A DNA stretch of 64,000 nt, taken from assembly GCF_003626755.1 (NCBI RefSeq), contig NZ_RBCJ01000003.1, positions 749,859 to 813,858 on the forward strand, given 5' to 3'. Position numbers and translations under genes: made by a program. Position 1 is the stretch's first letter. Each line of letters opens with the position of its first letter. The notes beneath the pieces were generated by a model. It did no database searches. It had not been told where the DNA came from and was given only the letters and a program-made list of their open reading frames with translations. Below are positions 8,621 through 15,449 of this stretch, piece after piece. This DNA comes from Ulvibacterium marinum. Its GTDB lineage: Bacteria > Bacteroidota > Bacteroidia > Flavobacteriales > Flavobacteriaceae.

Positions 8621-9898
8621 ATGATTAGAAAATTTCATGCTAAAAGCTTTTTAGTTCTCAGTATTATCGTAATATCATGTACATCAAAAGAGGAATCAGA
8701 AAGATTCATAAAGGAAAAACTCGTACATGACATTATGGTACTTAAGGACTCCACACGACCCATAATCCGTAGAATCGACAGTACTGAAATTAGCGTCGTT
8801 AACCTTGAAGCCAGAATTCAATCGCTTATGAAGGAAGCGAAAGTAACCGGTCTCGCTATCTCCATACTCAATGAAAATCAGATTATCTATAGAAATGCCT
8901 TCGGTTATGCTAATTATGACCGAGAGACCACACTCCAAATAAATCACTCATTCTATGGTGCTTCCTTGAGCAAGGCGGTTTTTGGATACCTGATTTCGGT
9001 TTTAACAAGTGAAGAAGTCATCGACTTGGATAAACCACTTCAAACATACTTGGATTTCCCTTTATACAAGTTGAATTCGGAAACCAGACGGTATGGGTTT
9101 CAGGATTTGAAGAATGACAAACGTTACGAAAGTATTACAGCAAGAATGTGCCTTTCACATACCAGTGGCTTTCAAAATTGGAGATCGATACCCAGACCAG
9201 ATGATCCTGACAATAAAAGGACACTTAAAATTTACTCGAAACCTGGAACACAGTATTTTTATTCTGGAGAGGGGATGATGCTTTTGCAATATGTTATCGA
9301 ACATATAACGGGAAAGAAACTTGAAGAATTGGCGCAAGATTTAATCTTTAAACCCCTTCAAATGAATAATACAAGTTATGTATGGCAAGAGCGCTTTGAA
9401 AATAAATATTGCAACGGGCACTCACCAAAACAGTATGTTCGTAAAAAGGACAAAAGAGAAATAACCGCTGCCGCTCATTCTTTGGAAACCAATTTAATCG
9501 ATTACTCAATATTCGTTCAACATGTTATTAAATTGTACCATGAGAATTCAAAGGTTACCCAACACTTGTTCAAACCGAATTTCAGCATTCGTACTAAGGC
9601 ACAATTTGGACCTGGGTCTCTTCAAGAGTCAGATGAAAATGACCCTATTCAATTAAACTATGGATTGGGCTGGGGCTTGTTGCAAACACCATTTGGATTT
9701 GGAGCTTTCAAAGAAGGGCATGGTAACCGTTTTCAACATTATACGATTGTATTTCCTGAAACAGGGACCGGTGTCGTCATGATTTCAAACAGTGACAATG
9801 CAGAAAGCATATTCAAGGAACTATTGGAAATAACTATTGGCGATACTTACACACCATGGAAATGGCAAAATTATATTCCGTACGAAGCGAAGGAATAA
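8621..9898 (+). CDS. Serine hydrolase lipoprotein (beta-lactamase / DD-peptidase fold)
   Basis: A 425-residue protein with a lipoprotein signal (lipobox Cys at residue 20). It has the three motifs of the class C beta-lactamase/penicillin-binding fold: SxxK as SLSK at 115-118, the Tyr motif as YSG at about 214-216, and a final motif in EGHGN at about 365-369. Members of this broad family are esterases, peptidases or D-amino-acid hydrolases; sequence alone does not support beta-lactam resistance. The catalytic serine would acylate the substrate on the outer side of the inner membrane or in the periplasm. The gene is framed by repeat copies R1 and R2. Confidence 0.85.
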   Translation: MIRKFHAKSFLVLSIIVISCTSKEESERFIKEKLVHDIMVLKDSTRPIIRRIDSTEISVVNLEARIQSLMKEAKVTGLAISILNENQIIYRNAFGYANYDRETTLQINHSFYGASLSKAVFGYLISVLTSEEVIDLDKPLQTYLDFPLYKLNSETRRYGFQDLKNDKRYESITARMCLSHTSGFQNWRSIPRPDDPDNKRTLKIYSKPGTQYFYSGEGMMLLQYVIEHITGKKLEELAQDLIFKPLQMNNTSYVWQERFENKYCNGHSPKQYVRKKDKREITAAAHSLETNLIDYSIFVQHVIKLYHENSKVTQHLFKPNFSIRTKAQFGPGSLQESDENDPIQLNYGLGWGLLQTPFGFGAFKEGHGNRFQHYTIVFPETGTGVVMISNSDNAESIFKELLEITIGDTYTPWKWQNYIPYEAKE

Positions 9899-9901
9899 AA
9901 A

Positions 9902-10026
9902 CGTTGTAGAACAAGGGTAACCGTTACACAAAATGTAGGTGTGACGGCGGGGTATTCGCCCGAAAAATACAACAGTCGTTAGGACGGGATATCTAATCAT
10001 TGATCATATACCATTGTAGGCTACAA
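9902..10026 (+). repeat. Intergenic repeat copy R2 (full length)
   Basis: Begins just after the hydrolase stop with GTTGTAGAACAAGGGTAACC, continues with ACAAAATGTAGGTGTGACGG and GGGGTATTCGCCCG (GGCG and CGCC can pair), then CAGTCGTTAGGACGGGATAT, ATCATTGATCATATAC, and ends ATTGTAGGCTACAAT. The outer ends TTGTAG and CTACAA are inverted repeats but differ in sequence from the ends of R1, whereas the interior is conserved. Confidence 0.78.
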
Positions 10027-10051
10027 TACTACTCATTTGCTTTTGATGCGA

Positions 10052-10075
10052 TTTTGGTGTATTTTTACACCAAAA
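10052..10075. promoter_or_regulatory. Perfect inverted repeat, probable ParD operator
   Basis: The arms TTTTGGTGTA and TACACCAAAA are perfectly complementary and separated by TTTT. The site lies eight bases upstream of the parD ATG. ParD-type ribbon-helix-helix antitoxins normally repress their own operon by binding palindromes at the promoter, so this is the expected place for autoregulation. The position and symmetry are seen; the binding is inferred. Confidence 0.65.
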
Positions 10076-10083
10076 GATACCAT

Positions 10084-10323
10084 ATGGCGCGACAAAGTAT
10101 ATCCCTAACGGAACCCAATGATCAATGGTTAAAGTCTCAAGTAGATAGCAAAGAATACTCCAGTAAAAGTGAACTTGTTAATGATTTGATAAGGCAGGCC
10201 AGAAATCAACAAATTGAAATTGATTGGATTAGGGCTAAGCTGAAGAAAGCCGAAGAAAGTGGATTTACGACGGACAGCAAACAGGACATCCTAGCACAAT
10301 CTAAATCTTCCTTTAATGGCTAG
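10084..10323 (+). CDS. parD: ParD-like antitoxin (ribbon-helix-helix)
   Basis: A 79-residue protein starting MARQSISLTEPNDQWLKSQV, a ribbon-helix-helix N-terminus followed by SKSELVNDLIRQAR, the helix typical of ParD antitoxins. The C-terminal half is charged (KKAEESGFTTDSKQDILAQS) and would wrap the toxin. In type II systems this protein neutralises ParE and, alone or with it, represses the operon. The start at 10084 directly follows a perfect inverted repeat; an upstream in-frame ATG at 10000 would run through the repeat and operator and was rejected. The stop overlaps the toxin start by eight bases. Confidence 0.88.
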   Translation: MARQSISLTEPNDQWLKSQVDSKEYSSKSELVNDLIRQARNQQIEIDWIRAKLKKAEESGFTTDSKQDILAQSKSSFNG

Positions 10324-10600
10324 CTACCGGTTGAGCAACCAAGCTAAAAAAGACTTGATCCGAATTCATCACTATGGTATCCATAAGTTTGGAATGGCCC
10401 AAGCGGATGCATACTTTGAAACTTTCTTCGAATATTTTGACCTCATTGCACAACGCCCATTTTCTTTTGAATCCGTCGATTTTGTCAAAAAAGGATATCG
10501 ACGCTGTGTATGTGGAGCGGATAGTATTTACTACAGAATTCAGAATGATACTGTTGAAATAATGACTATACTAGGACGGCAAGACCCGACCAATATTTAA
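10316..10600 (+). CDS. parE: ParE-like toxin (RelE/ParE superfamily)
   Basis: A 94-residue protein with the ParE layout: SYRLSNQAKKDLIRIHHYGI at the N-terminus, a helical stretch with the conserved aromatic residues, then GYRRCVCGADSIYYRI and a closing EIMTILGRQDP. ParE toxins in the characterised families inhibit DNA gyrase, but members of this fold can act on other targets, so the target here is an assumption. It is translated with parD through an eight-base overlap. The pair sits between repeat copies R2 and R3. Confidence 0.88.
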   Translation: MASYRLSNQAKKDLIRIHHYGIHKFGMAQADAYFETFFEYFDLIAQRPFSFESVDFVKKGYRRCVCGADSIYYRIQNDTVEIMTILGRQDPTNI

Positions 10601-10607
10601 AAAAATC

Positions 10608-10727
10608 GTAGTCAATAACAGTACCTGTCTCCCAAAATGCAAGTGTATCGGCCGGGGTTAACGATCTTAAATGCTACATGCGAAAGGATGGGATAATGGG
10701 TTGTGATCTATATTAGCACCTGCGGCC
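10608..10727 (+). repeat. Intergenic repeat copy R3 (right end of the array)
   Basis: Contains CCCAAAATGCAAGTGTATCG, GCCGGGGTTAACGAT (ATCG and CGAT can pair around it), GCTACATGCGAAAGGATGGG and TGTGATCTATAT. It aligns with R1 and R2, although its 3' end has diverged and no longer pairs well with the 5' end. It follows the toxin gene and is the last copy of the 6.3-10.7 kb array. No gene follows it on the same strand. Confidence 0.7.
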
Positions 10728-10768
10728 AAAAGAATCTGGACACCATACATTCATCCATTTCATCTTGA

Positions 10769-11383
10769 TCAATCCAACAGCTTTTCCCAGGTTTTCATTT
10801 CAGTAGGATGCAGGTAGGGTAGCCATAATCTAAAAAGGAGCTTGGCATAGTACGCAAACGATACCTTATCCGGGTTATAGTCCTTGACATTTAACCAGGA
10901 TTGTATGTTGAAGATAAATTGTTCCGCCAGAAATTCAACCTGTCTGGCACTGATTTCTTCCCTGAACTTTCCTTCCTTTTTGTATAACTCTATAAGGGCC
11001 AGAATTTCGGACTGCTTGGTCTGGAACAACAGCGTCATGACCTCCTTAATTTCCGGTAGCCTTCTCCAGATCACATCATTTTGTTGAAAGAATAGGCGAT
11101 ACGAATACATGATTTTAAAGTTATCCGTCATGGATAGGAGCATCTGTTGCGGATCTAAAGGCTTATCCTCAATGATTCGCTCTGCGCTCTTCAATGCAGT
11201 GAGCATGTCACTAAATAGCGTTTCAAGCAGTTTGTCCTTATTCGGATAATGATAATGCAAGTTGCCCTGACTGATACCGAGTTCCTTCGCAATATGGCGG
11301 GTCGTGATGTTCTCCACCCCACTTCGATTGAACAGGTCAAGGGACATAGCGATGATTTTTTCTTTGGTAGATGTTTGGTTCAT
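10769..11383 (-). CDS. TetR-family transcriptional repressor
   Basis: A 204-residue protein. The N-terminal DNA-binding domain (residues 5-50) carries the TetR pattern: TKEKIIAMSLDLFNRSGVEN, then TTRHIAKELGISQGNLHYHY and PNKDKLLETLF. The C-terminal ligand/dimer domain is helical and not assignable to a ligand. It is divergent from a methyltransferase gene. Two identical palindromes sit between them, one over this gene's own start codon, so autoregulation together with control of the methyltransferase is likely. Confidence 0.9.
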   Translation of the reverse strand: MNQTSTKEKIIAMSLDLFNRSGVENITTRHIAKELGISQGNLHYHYPNKDKLLETLFSDMLTALKSAERIIEDKPLDPQQMLLSMTDNFKIMYSYRLFFQQNDVIWRRLPEIKEVMTLLFQTKQSEILALIELYKKEGKFREEISARQVEFLAEQFIFNIQSWLNVKDYNPDKVSFAYYAKLLFRLWLPYLHPTEMKTWEKLLD

Positions 11384-11389
11384 TTGAAC
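11378..11389. promoter_or_regulatory. Probable TetR operator 1
   Basis: GTTCATTTGAAC: arms GTTC and GAAC around ATTT, extended on the right by TAA. It covers the start codon of the TetR gene (CAT at 11381-11383). An identical 12-mer lies exactly 36 bases away. Confidence 0.6.
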
Positions 11390-11413
11390 TAATTAATATC
11401 TTCGCAAAGAATA

Positions 11414-11425
11414 GTTCATTTGAAC
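11414..11425. promoter_or_regulatory. Probable TetR operator 2
   Basis: A second copy of GTTCATTTGAAC, here within the longer palindrome TAGTTC and GAACTA around ATTT. It lies between the divergent TetR and methyltransferase genes. The 36-base spacing puts the two sites on nearly the same DNA face only approximately (about 3.4 turns). Confidence 0.6.
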
Positions 11426-11437
11426 TAATCTAGATTA

Positions 11438-12244
11438 TTGTACAATATTCAGCATAAAATAGCAAAAGAAATGGGAAGATTGCAACTATTTGAATTTGAA
11501 GATCAAAAGTGGTTTCCAGCATTTTTAAGAAATTACGGCACGGACTTTTTGCAGTTTCTGTCGAACGCAACAAAAATGTACAAACCAATTATTCCAGTCA
11601 TCAAGAAAGGACTTCAAAAAAGCGGAAGCAACCAAATAATAGACCTTGGGTCCGGTGGTGGGGGTGGACTTGTTTGGTTGAACTCGGAATTGAAGAAAGA
11701 CGTACCAGGCCTTAAAATACTGTTGACCGACTTCTATCCGAACATACCTGCTTTCCGATTAACAAAGGAAAAGGCAGATAATTTTGACTATGTGAAAACT
11801 CCGGTTGATGCAAGGGACATACCCGAAGATTTCATAGGATTGCGAACCCAATTCCTATCATTGCACCATTTTAAACCAAACGATGCCAAACGAATTCTTC
11901 AGAACGCCATCAATACGAACAGTCCGATAGCCATATTTGAAGGACAGGAAAGAAGTTTGCCCAGCATTTTGGCCATGTTGTTTTCACCCATAAGCGTTTT
12001 ACTTACCACACCCTTTATAAGGCCATTTAAATTCGGACGGATTATTTTCACCTATCTTATTCCCATTGTACCCTTATTTGTGCTTTGGGACGGTGTGGTT
12101 TCTTCATTGAGGACGTATTCGGTCAAGGAAATGAATGGACTTGTTAAAGATTTGAACGGAACGGAGCATTACAACTGGGAAATAGATAGAGTGAAATCAG
12201 GGCCAAGTGTTATTTTATACTTATTAGGGACTAAAAAAGAGTAA
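11438..12244 (+). CDS. Class I SAM-dependent methyltransferase-like protein
   Basis: From a TTG at 11438 the protein has 268 residues; an ATG at 11471 gives 257. The TTG form keeps a helical N-terminus (HKIAKEMGRLQLFEFEDQ) that seems part of the domain, so it is listed, with the ATG as alternative. The glycine-rich SAM-binding motif I is IIDLGSGGGGGLVWL, followed by an acidic residue after LKILLTD. A hydrophobic segment near residues 180-215 suggests membrane association. The substrate is unknown. It is divergent from TetR and shares its operator region, which suggests ligand-induced expression. Confidence 0.75.
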   Translation: MYNIQHKIAKEMGRLQLFEFEDQKWFPAFLRNYGTDFLQFLSNATKMYKPIIPVIKKGLQKSGSNQIIDLGSGGGGGLVWLNSELKKDVPGLKILLTDFYPNIPAFRLTKEKADNFDYVKTPVDARDIPEDFIGLRTQFLSLHHFKPNDAKRILQNAINTNSPIAIFEGQERSLPSILAMLFSPISVLLTTPFIRPFKFGRIIFTYLIPIVPLFVLWDGVVSSLRTYSVKEMNGLVKDLNGTEHYNWEIDRVKSGPSVILYLLGTKKE

Positions 12245-12270
12245 GCAGGCTTACTATACCAAAGCGAACC

Positions 12271-12394
12271 ATGAAAACCTACAATACAACACAATCGGGT
12301 CATCCTTATATTGGTCATCCTAAATTTTAGCGCTTTAGCACAAGACCCGATTTATATAAACAAAAGATTCCCGACTACTGGGAATGAAAAATAA
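12271..12394 (+). pseudogene. Remnant of an exported-protein gene with a frameshift
   Basis: An ATG at 12271 opens a short frame (MKTYNTTQS). One base out of frame, from 12299, the sequence reads VILILVILNFSALAQDPIY, a clear signal peptide with an Ala-x-Ala-like cleavage region followed by about 17 mature residues and a stop at 12392. A single-base shift near 12298 would join them into one N-terminus. Nothing that continues the protein follows. It looks like the decayed start of a secreted-protein gene. Confidence 0.5.
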
Positions 12395-12442
12395 GCGATA
12401 TGATATGCAGTCTCATTTCAGGATCAAAAGGAATTATCAACT

Positions 12443-12475
12443 TAAAAAGGCTTCTTTACTTCGGTAAAAAAGCCT
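12443..12475 (-). terminator. Intrinsic terminator
   Basis: AGGCTTCTTTAC and GTAAAAAAGCCT pair (one mismatch) around a TTCG loop. Read on the minus strand, the stem is followed by a short U tract. It lies 26 bases past the stop of the minus-strand TonB-C-like gene. Confidence 0.7.
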
Positions 12476-12500
12476 ATAATCCTAAGAGGTATCGGTACGT

Positions 12501-13037
12501 TTAACAACCCGTAGGTCCCAACGCAACCACCTGTTCCTGATCCACTTTTTCGCCTTTGGAGTTTTCGGCCGGTTGCCATTTTCCAGGCGCTTCTAGGATG
12601 AGGTCGATCATTCTATAATCTATGGCAAAGTAACCCGAAGTGCCATCCAGTTTAACATTCTCCACGGTCCCCTTTTTGGTCACGGTAAACACCAACTTAA
12701 AAGGTTGTAGTTTGTCCATTTCCTGCCCGGCCCGAGCTTCCTTACTATTTTCTTCTAGGTATTTCATAAGAGCCTCCATTCCGCCTTCATATGTCGCTTC
12801 CTTTATAAGGTCAACGGGAAGGTATGGCCCCAATTGGCTGGTTTCCCACGCTGGGCCTGTAGCATTGCAAAAGCTACTCGCATTAATTTTCCCGCTTACC
12901 GGCTTGTTGATGGCATTGGCCTCGGTAACCGATGTGGCTACCCGATCCGTCTCGGAATCGTTCCCCTCCATAAAACCAAAGGCCTGTACCCCAAAAGCGG
13001 CAAGTGCCAGACAAAAAATGATACTGTTCTTTTTCAT
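12501..13037 (-). CDS. Exported TonB C-terminal-like protein
   Basis: A 178-residue protein with a signal peptide (MKKNSIIFCLALAAFGVQAF) and a C-terminal region (about 85-178) resembling the TonB C-terminal fold used in Bacteroidota exported proteins: KLVFTVTKKGTVENVKLDG, then the helix with MIDLILEAPGKWQPAENSKG. There is no N-terminal membrane anchor of the usual TonB type apart from the signal, so energy transduction is doubtful and a periplasmic binding or signalling role is as likely. It is divergent from a membrane-anchored winged-helix regulator 135 bases away, and the pair may be one regulatory unit. Confidence 0.6.
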   Translation of the reverse strand: MKKNSIIFCLALAAFGVQAFGFMEGNDSETDRVATSVTEANAINKPVSGKINASSFCNATGPAWETSQLGPYLPVDLIKEATYEGGMEALMKYLEENSKEARAGQEMDKLQPFKLVFTVTKKGTVENVKLDGTSGYFAIDYRMIDLILEAPGKWQPAENSKGEKVDQEQVVALGPTGC

Positions 13038-13172
13038 ATCAGAATTGATTTAAAGATTAATTGCTATCAAATCTAACGGGGACAGTCGCTTCAACAGGTA
13101 AATCAACTGTAAAATGATGTAAATTTTGTGTAAAAGAACTTAAACTTTTACAGATATAAATAGTTTTGTAGC

Positions 13173-14066
13173 ATGAACCCAAGACCGTTTAAAATTTTTA
13201 TATGCCTATTGCTATTTGTTTCAAAGAGCAACGCCCAATTTATGCAGGACGAAAGGCATTTGGAAGTAGCATTGCGAATGATCGGACATCAGGTAATGCT
13301 CAGTTCGGGGGATAGTATCTCCCGGGTATTACCGATCCAAAAGGAAGAGGATGGTCGCTATAGCATTCTATTCGATTCTGAATTTGAATTCTCCCCGGAA
13401 GAACTGGTCACTACAATTAATGAAGTGGTCCACGAAACCCGTATGTCTAGGCATTTTATCGTGGAGGTGGAGCAGTGCGAAACGGGTGAGGTGGTCTATA
13501 GTTACGAAATGAACCTTTTGGAACACAAGGACCTGATTCCCTGCAAGGCCAGAAGGTTACCCAAAGCCTGCTATCAGCTCTTCTTCACCTTGCTGGATTC
13601 CGGTAAACCCCTAGTGACATCGCAAGACGTTACCCCAGCACCTTCCAACGAATGGTTGTCCGGACCAGGTGCAGTGCTGTATTCTACACTATCGGTACTA
13701 TTCGTTCTCCTGCTTGGGGTCTTTGTTTTTCTGTGGAGGAGAAGACGTAATTCCAGGGTGGATCCGAATGTAATCTCCTTGGGGGAATACCGGTTCGACA
13801 AACGGAATACGGAACTCGTATTGGGAGATCAACGAACGGAGTTAACGGGCAAAGAAGCAGATCTACTGCTTTTATTGTACAAAGCGGCCAACACCAATGT
13901 TGCACGAGAGGTAATCCTAAACAAGGTCTGGGGTGACCAGGGCGATTATGTAGGCCGGACGCTGGATGTTTTCATATCGAAATTGCGCAAGAAATTCCAA
14001 GCCGATCCAAAGGTGAAGATTGTAAACATCCGAGGGGTAGGGTATAAGCTTGTGATAGGGGTTTAG
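13173..14066 (+). CDS. Membrane-anchored winged-helix regulator (inverted ToxR-like)
   Basis: A 297-residue protein: signal peptide (about 1-21), periplasmic domain of about 140 residues with four Cys, a transmembrane helix at about 170-190 (LYSTLSVLFVLLLGVFVFLW) followed by RRRRN, then a cytoplasmic OmpR/PhoB-type winged helix at about 205-295 (ELTGKEADLLLLLYKAANTN, VGRTLDVFISKLRKKF, IRGVGYKLV). The order is the reverse of ToxR, whose DNA-binding domain is N-terminal. It would sense a periplasmic signal and bind DNA directly from the membrane with no kinase. The adjacent divergent exported protein is a candidate target or partner. Confidence 0.85.
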   Translation: MNPRPFKIFICLLLFVSKSNAQFMQDERHLEVALRMIGHQVMLSSGDSISRVLPIQKEEDGRYSILFDSEFEFSPEELVTTINEVVHETRMSRHFIVEVEQCETGEVVYSYEMNLLEHKDLIPCKARRLPKACYQLFFTLLDSGKPLVTSQDVTPAPSNEWLSGPGAVLYSTLSVLFVLLLGVFVFLWRRRRNSRVDPNVISLGEYRFDKRNTELVLGDQRTELTGKEADLLLLLYKAANTNVAREVILNKVWGDQGDYVGRTLDVFISKLRKKFQADPKVKIVNIRGVGYKLVIGV

Positions 14067-14200
14067 GGGTAACCTGCTGAAATAGGCGTCGATATCCTGG
14101 CCAAAATGGGTCAATTTTTAGAGGGTAATCATCATTGCATAAAATAGTGGTACAAGTAATGATATTTATTCCTATGTTACCATCAATTAGAGCAAACATA

Positions 14201-15334
14201 ATGAACATAGATATTATTGGAGCCGGAATAGGTGGATTGACAACCGCCATAGCGCTTCAACAAAAAGGAGTGAAAGTTCGGATTTATGAGCAAACGGACG
14301 AATTAAAACCCGTTGGCGCAGGAATACTATTGGCAAACAATGCCATGCAAGTTTATCAAAAAATGGGACTTAAGCCTCAAATCGAAAAATTTGGAAATCC
14401 AATATCCTTAGTGAATATCACAACCAAGGATTTGACTGTATTATCAAGTGCCGACCTGAAACATTTTGAAACCAGGTACAACTGCCAAAACGTAGCTATC
14501 CACCGGGCAACCCTGCAAAGGATACTAACGGAGCACATGCAACCCAACACCTTGAATTTAGGGTATAAACTTGCCGAAATAGAAACCTACGACAACAAGA
14601 ACCTTTTGCGATTTGAAAATGGAGAAGAAATAACCTCTAGAATTACATTGGGGGCCGATGGACTTAACTCAACGGTTAGAAAACAGGTGTTCCCGAACAC
14701 GAAAATCCGAACGGCCCATCAAATTTGTTGGCGTGGCATGGTCAATATTTCCCTACCCCAAAAATTTCAAAAAGAACTCAATGAAGCCTGGGGTAATGGT
14801 GACAGGTTTGGGTTTGTTCAAATTGCTCCGGGCAAAGTGTACTGGTACGCTTTGAAATCATTTAATAAACAAAACAACGCGTATTCAATTGAAAGGTTAT
14901 CCAACTATTTCTCGAACTACAACGAAGTAATCAAGAACATAATACATCAGACCCCTACCGAAACTATTCATACTGCAACCATTGAGGACCTAAAATCGAT
15001 AAAAAGCTGGTTTAAGGGGAATGTCTGCCTTCTTGGTGACGCAGCCCACGCAACAACGCCGAATATGGGACAAGGGGCTTGTCAGGCGATTGAAGATGCG
15101 TACATACTGGGAGAATGTTTAGATAAATTTACAATCGAAACGGCATTTTCGACTTTTCAAAAACTGAGAACCCCTAAGGTTAAAAAGGTTGTGAATACAA
15201 GTTGGCAAATTGGAAAAATGGCCCATTGGAAAAACCCGATAGCCACAGGCTTAAGAAATCAAGTTATCAAAATGGCACCAAAACACATGGGCAGAAAGCA
15301 ATCGGAAAAAATATTTGAACTTGAAACCGTATGA
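14201..15334 (+). CDS. FAD-dependent aromatic-type monooxygenase
   Basis: A 377-residue protein beginning MNIDIIGAGIGGLTTAIALQ, the GxGxxG dinucleotide-binding motif at residues 8-13. A second FAD motif GADGLNSTVRKQV (about 155-167) and the third, LGDAAHATTPNMGQGACQAI (about 284-303), identify a class A flavoprotein monooxygenase. These use NAD(P)H and oxygen to hydroxylate or epoxidise a small substrate. The start at 14201 is chosen because the FAD motif begins there; an upstream in-frame ATG-like start at 14135 adds an unlikely leader. The substrate cannot be deduced. A different cassette-like intergenic segment follows. Confidence 0.88.
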   Translation: MNIDIIGAGIGGLTTAIALQQKGVKVRIYEQTDELKPVGAGILLANNAMQVYQKMGLKPQIEKFGNPISLVNITTKDLTVLSSADLKHFETRYNCQNVAIHRATLQRILTEHMQPNTLNLGYKLAEIETYDNKNLLRFENGEEITSRITLGADGLNSTVRKQVFPNTKIRTAHQICWRGMVNISLPQKFQKELNEAWGNGDRFGFVQIAPGKVYWYALKSFNKQNNAYSIERLSNYFSNYNEVIKNIIHQTPTETIHTATIEDLKSIKSWFKGNVCLLGDAAHATTPNMGQGACQAIEDAYILGECLDKFTIETAFSTFQKLRTPKVKKVVNTSWQIGKMAHWKNPIATGLRNQVIKMAPKHMGRKQSEKIFELETV

Positions 15335-15339
15335 TAAAA

Positions 15340-15449
15340 AGTAACAGGTGGCAACAATGTGTACGGAATCTTAGCCGCCTTTGGGCAGGCTGCATTTCAT
15401 TTACTAACCTTTGCCCGCAATGGCGCAAGGCTTTATACACTAAGGACCA
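15340..15449 (+). repeat. Possible second-type intergenic element (R9)
   Basis: Between the FAD monooxygenase and the Crp-like gene. It opens with AGGTGGCAACAATGTGTACG and closes with GCAAGGCTTTATACACT; GTGTA near the start and TACAC near the end are complementary. The pattern 'GGCAACAATGTGTA ... TACAC' resembles intergenic sequences I associate with accessory genes in other flavobacteria. It does not align with the R1-R5 family. Low certainty. Confidence 0.35.

Noticed and set aside
8621-9898. Antibiotic resistance role for the serine hydrolase.
   Set aside because: The fold is shared by many esterases and peptidases; nothing in the sequence or neighbourhood indicates beta-lactam hydrolysis.
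6269-10727. Insertion sequence or phage origin of the array.
   Set aside because: No transposase, phage gene, long terminal inverted repeats or target duplication were seen; the repeats are intergenic and structured.
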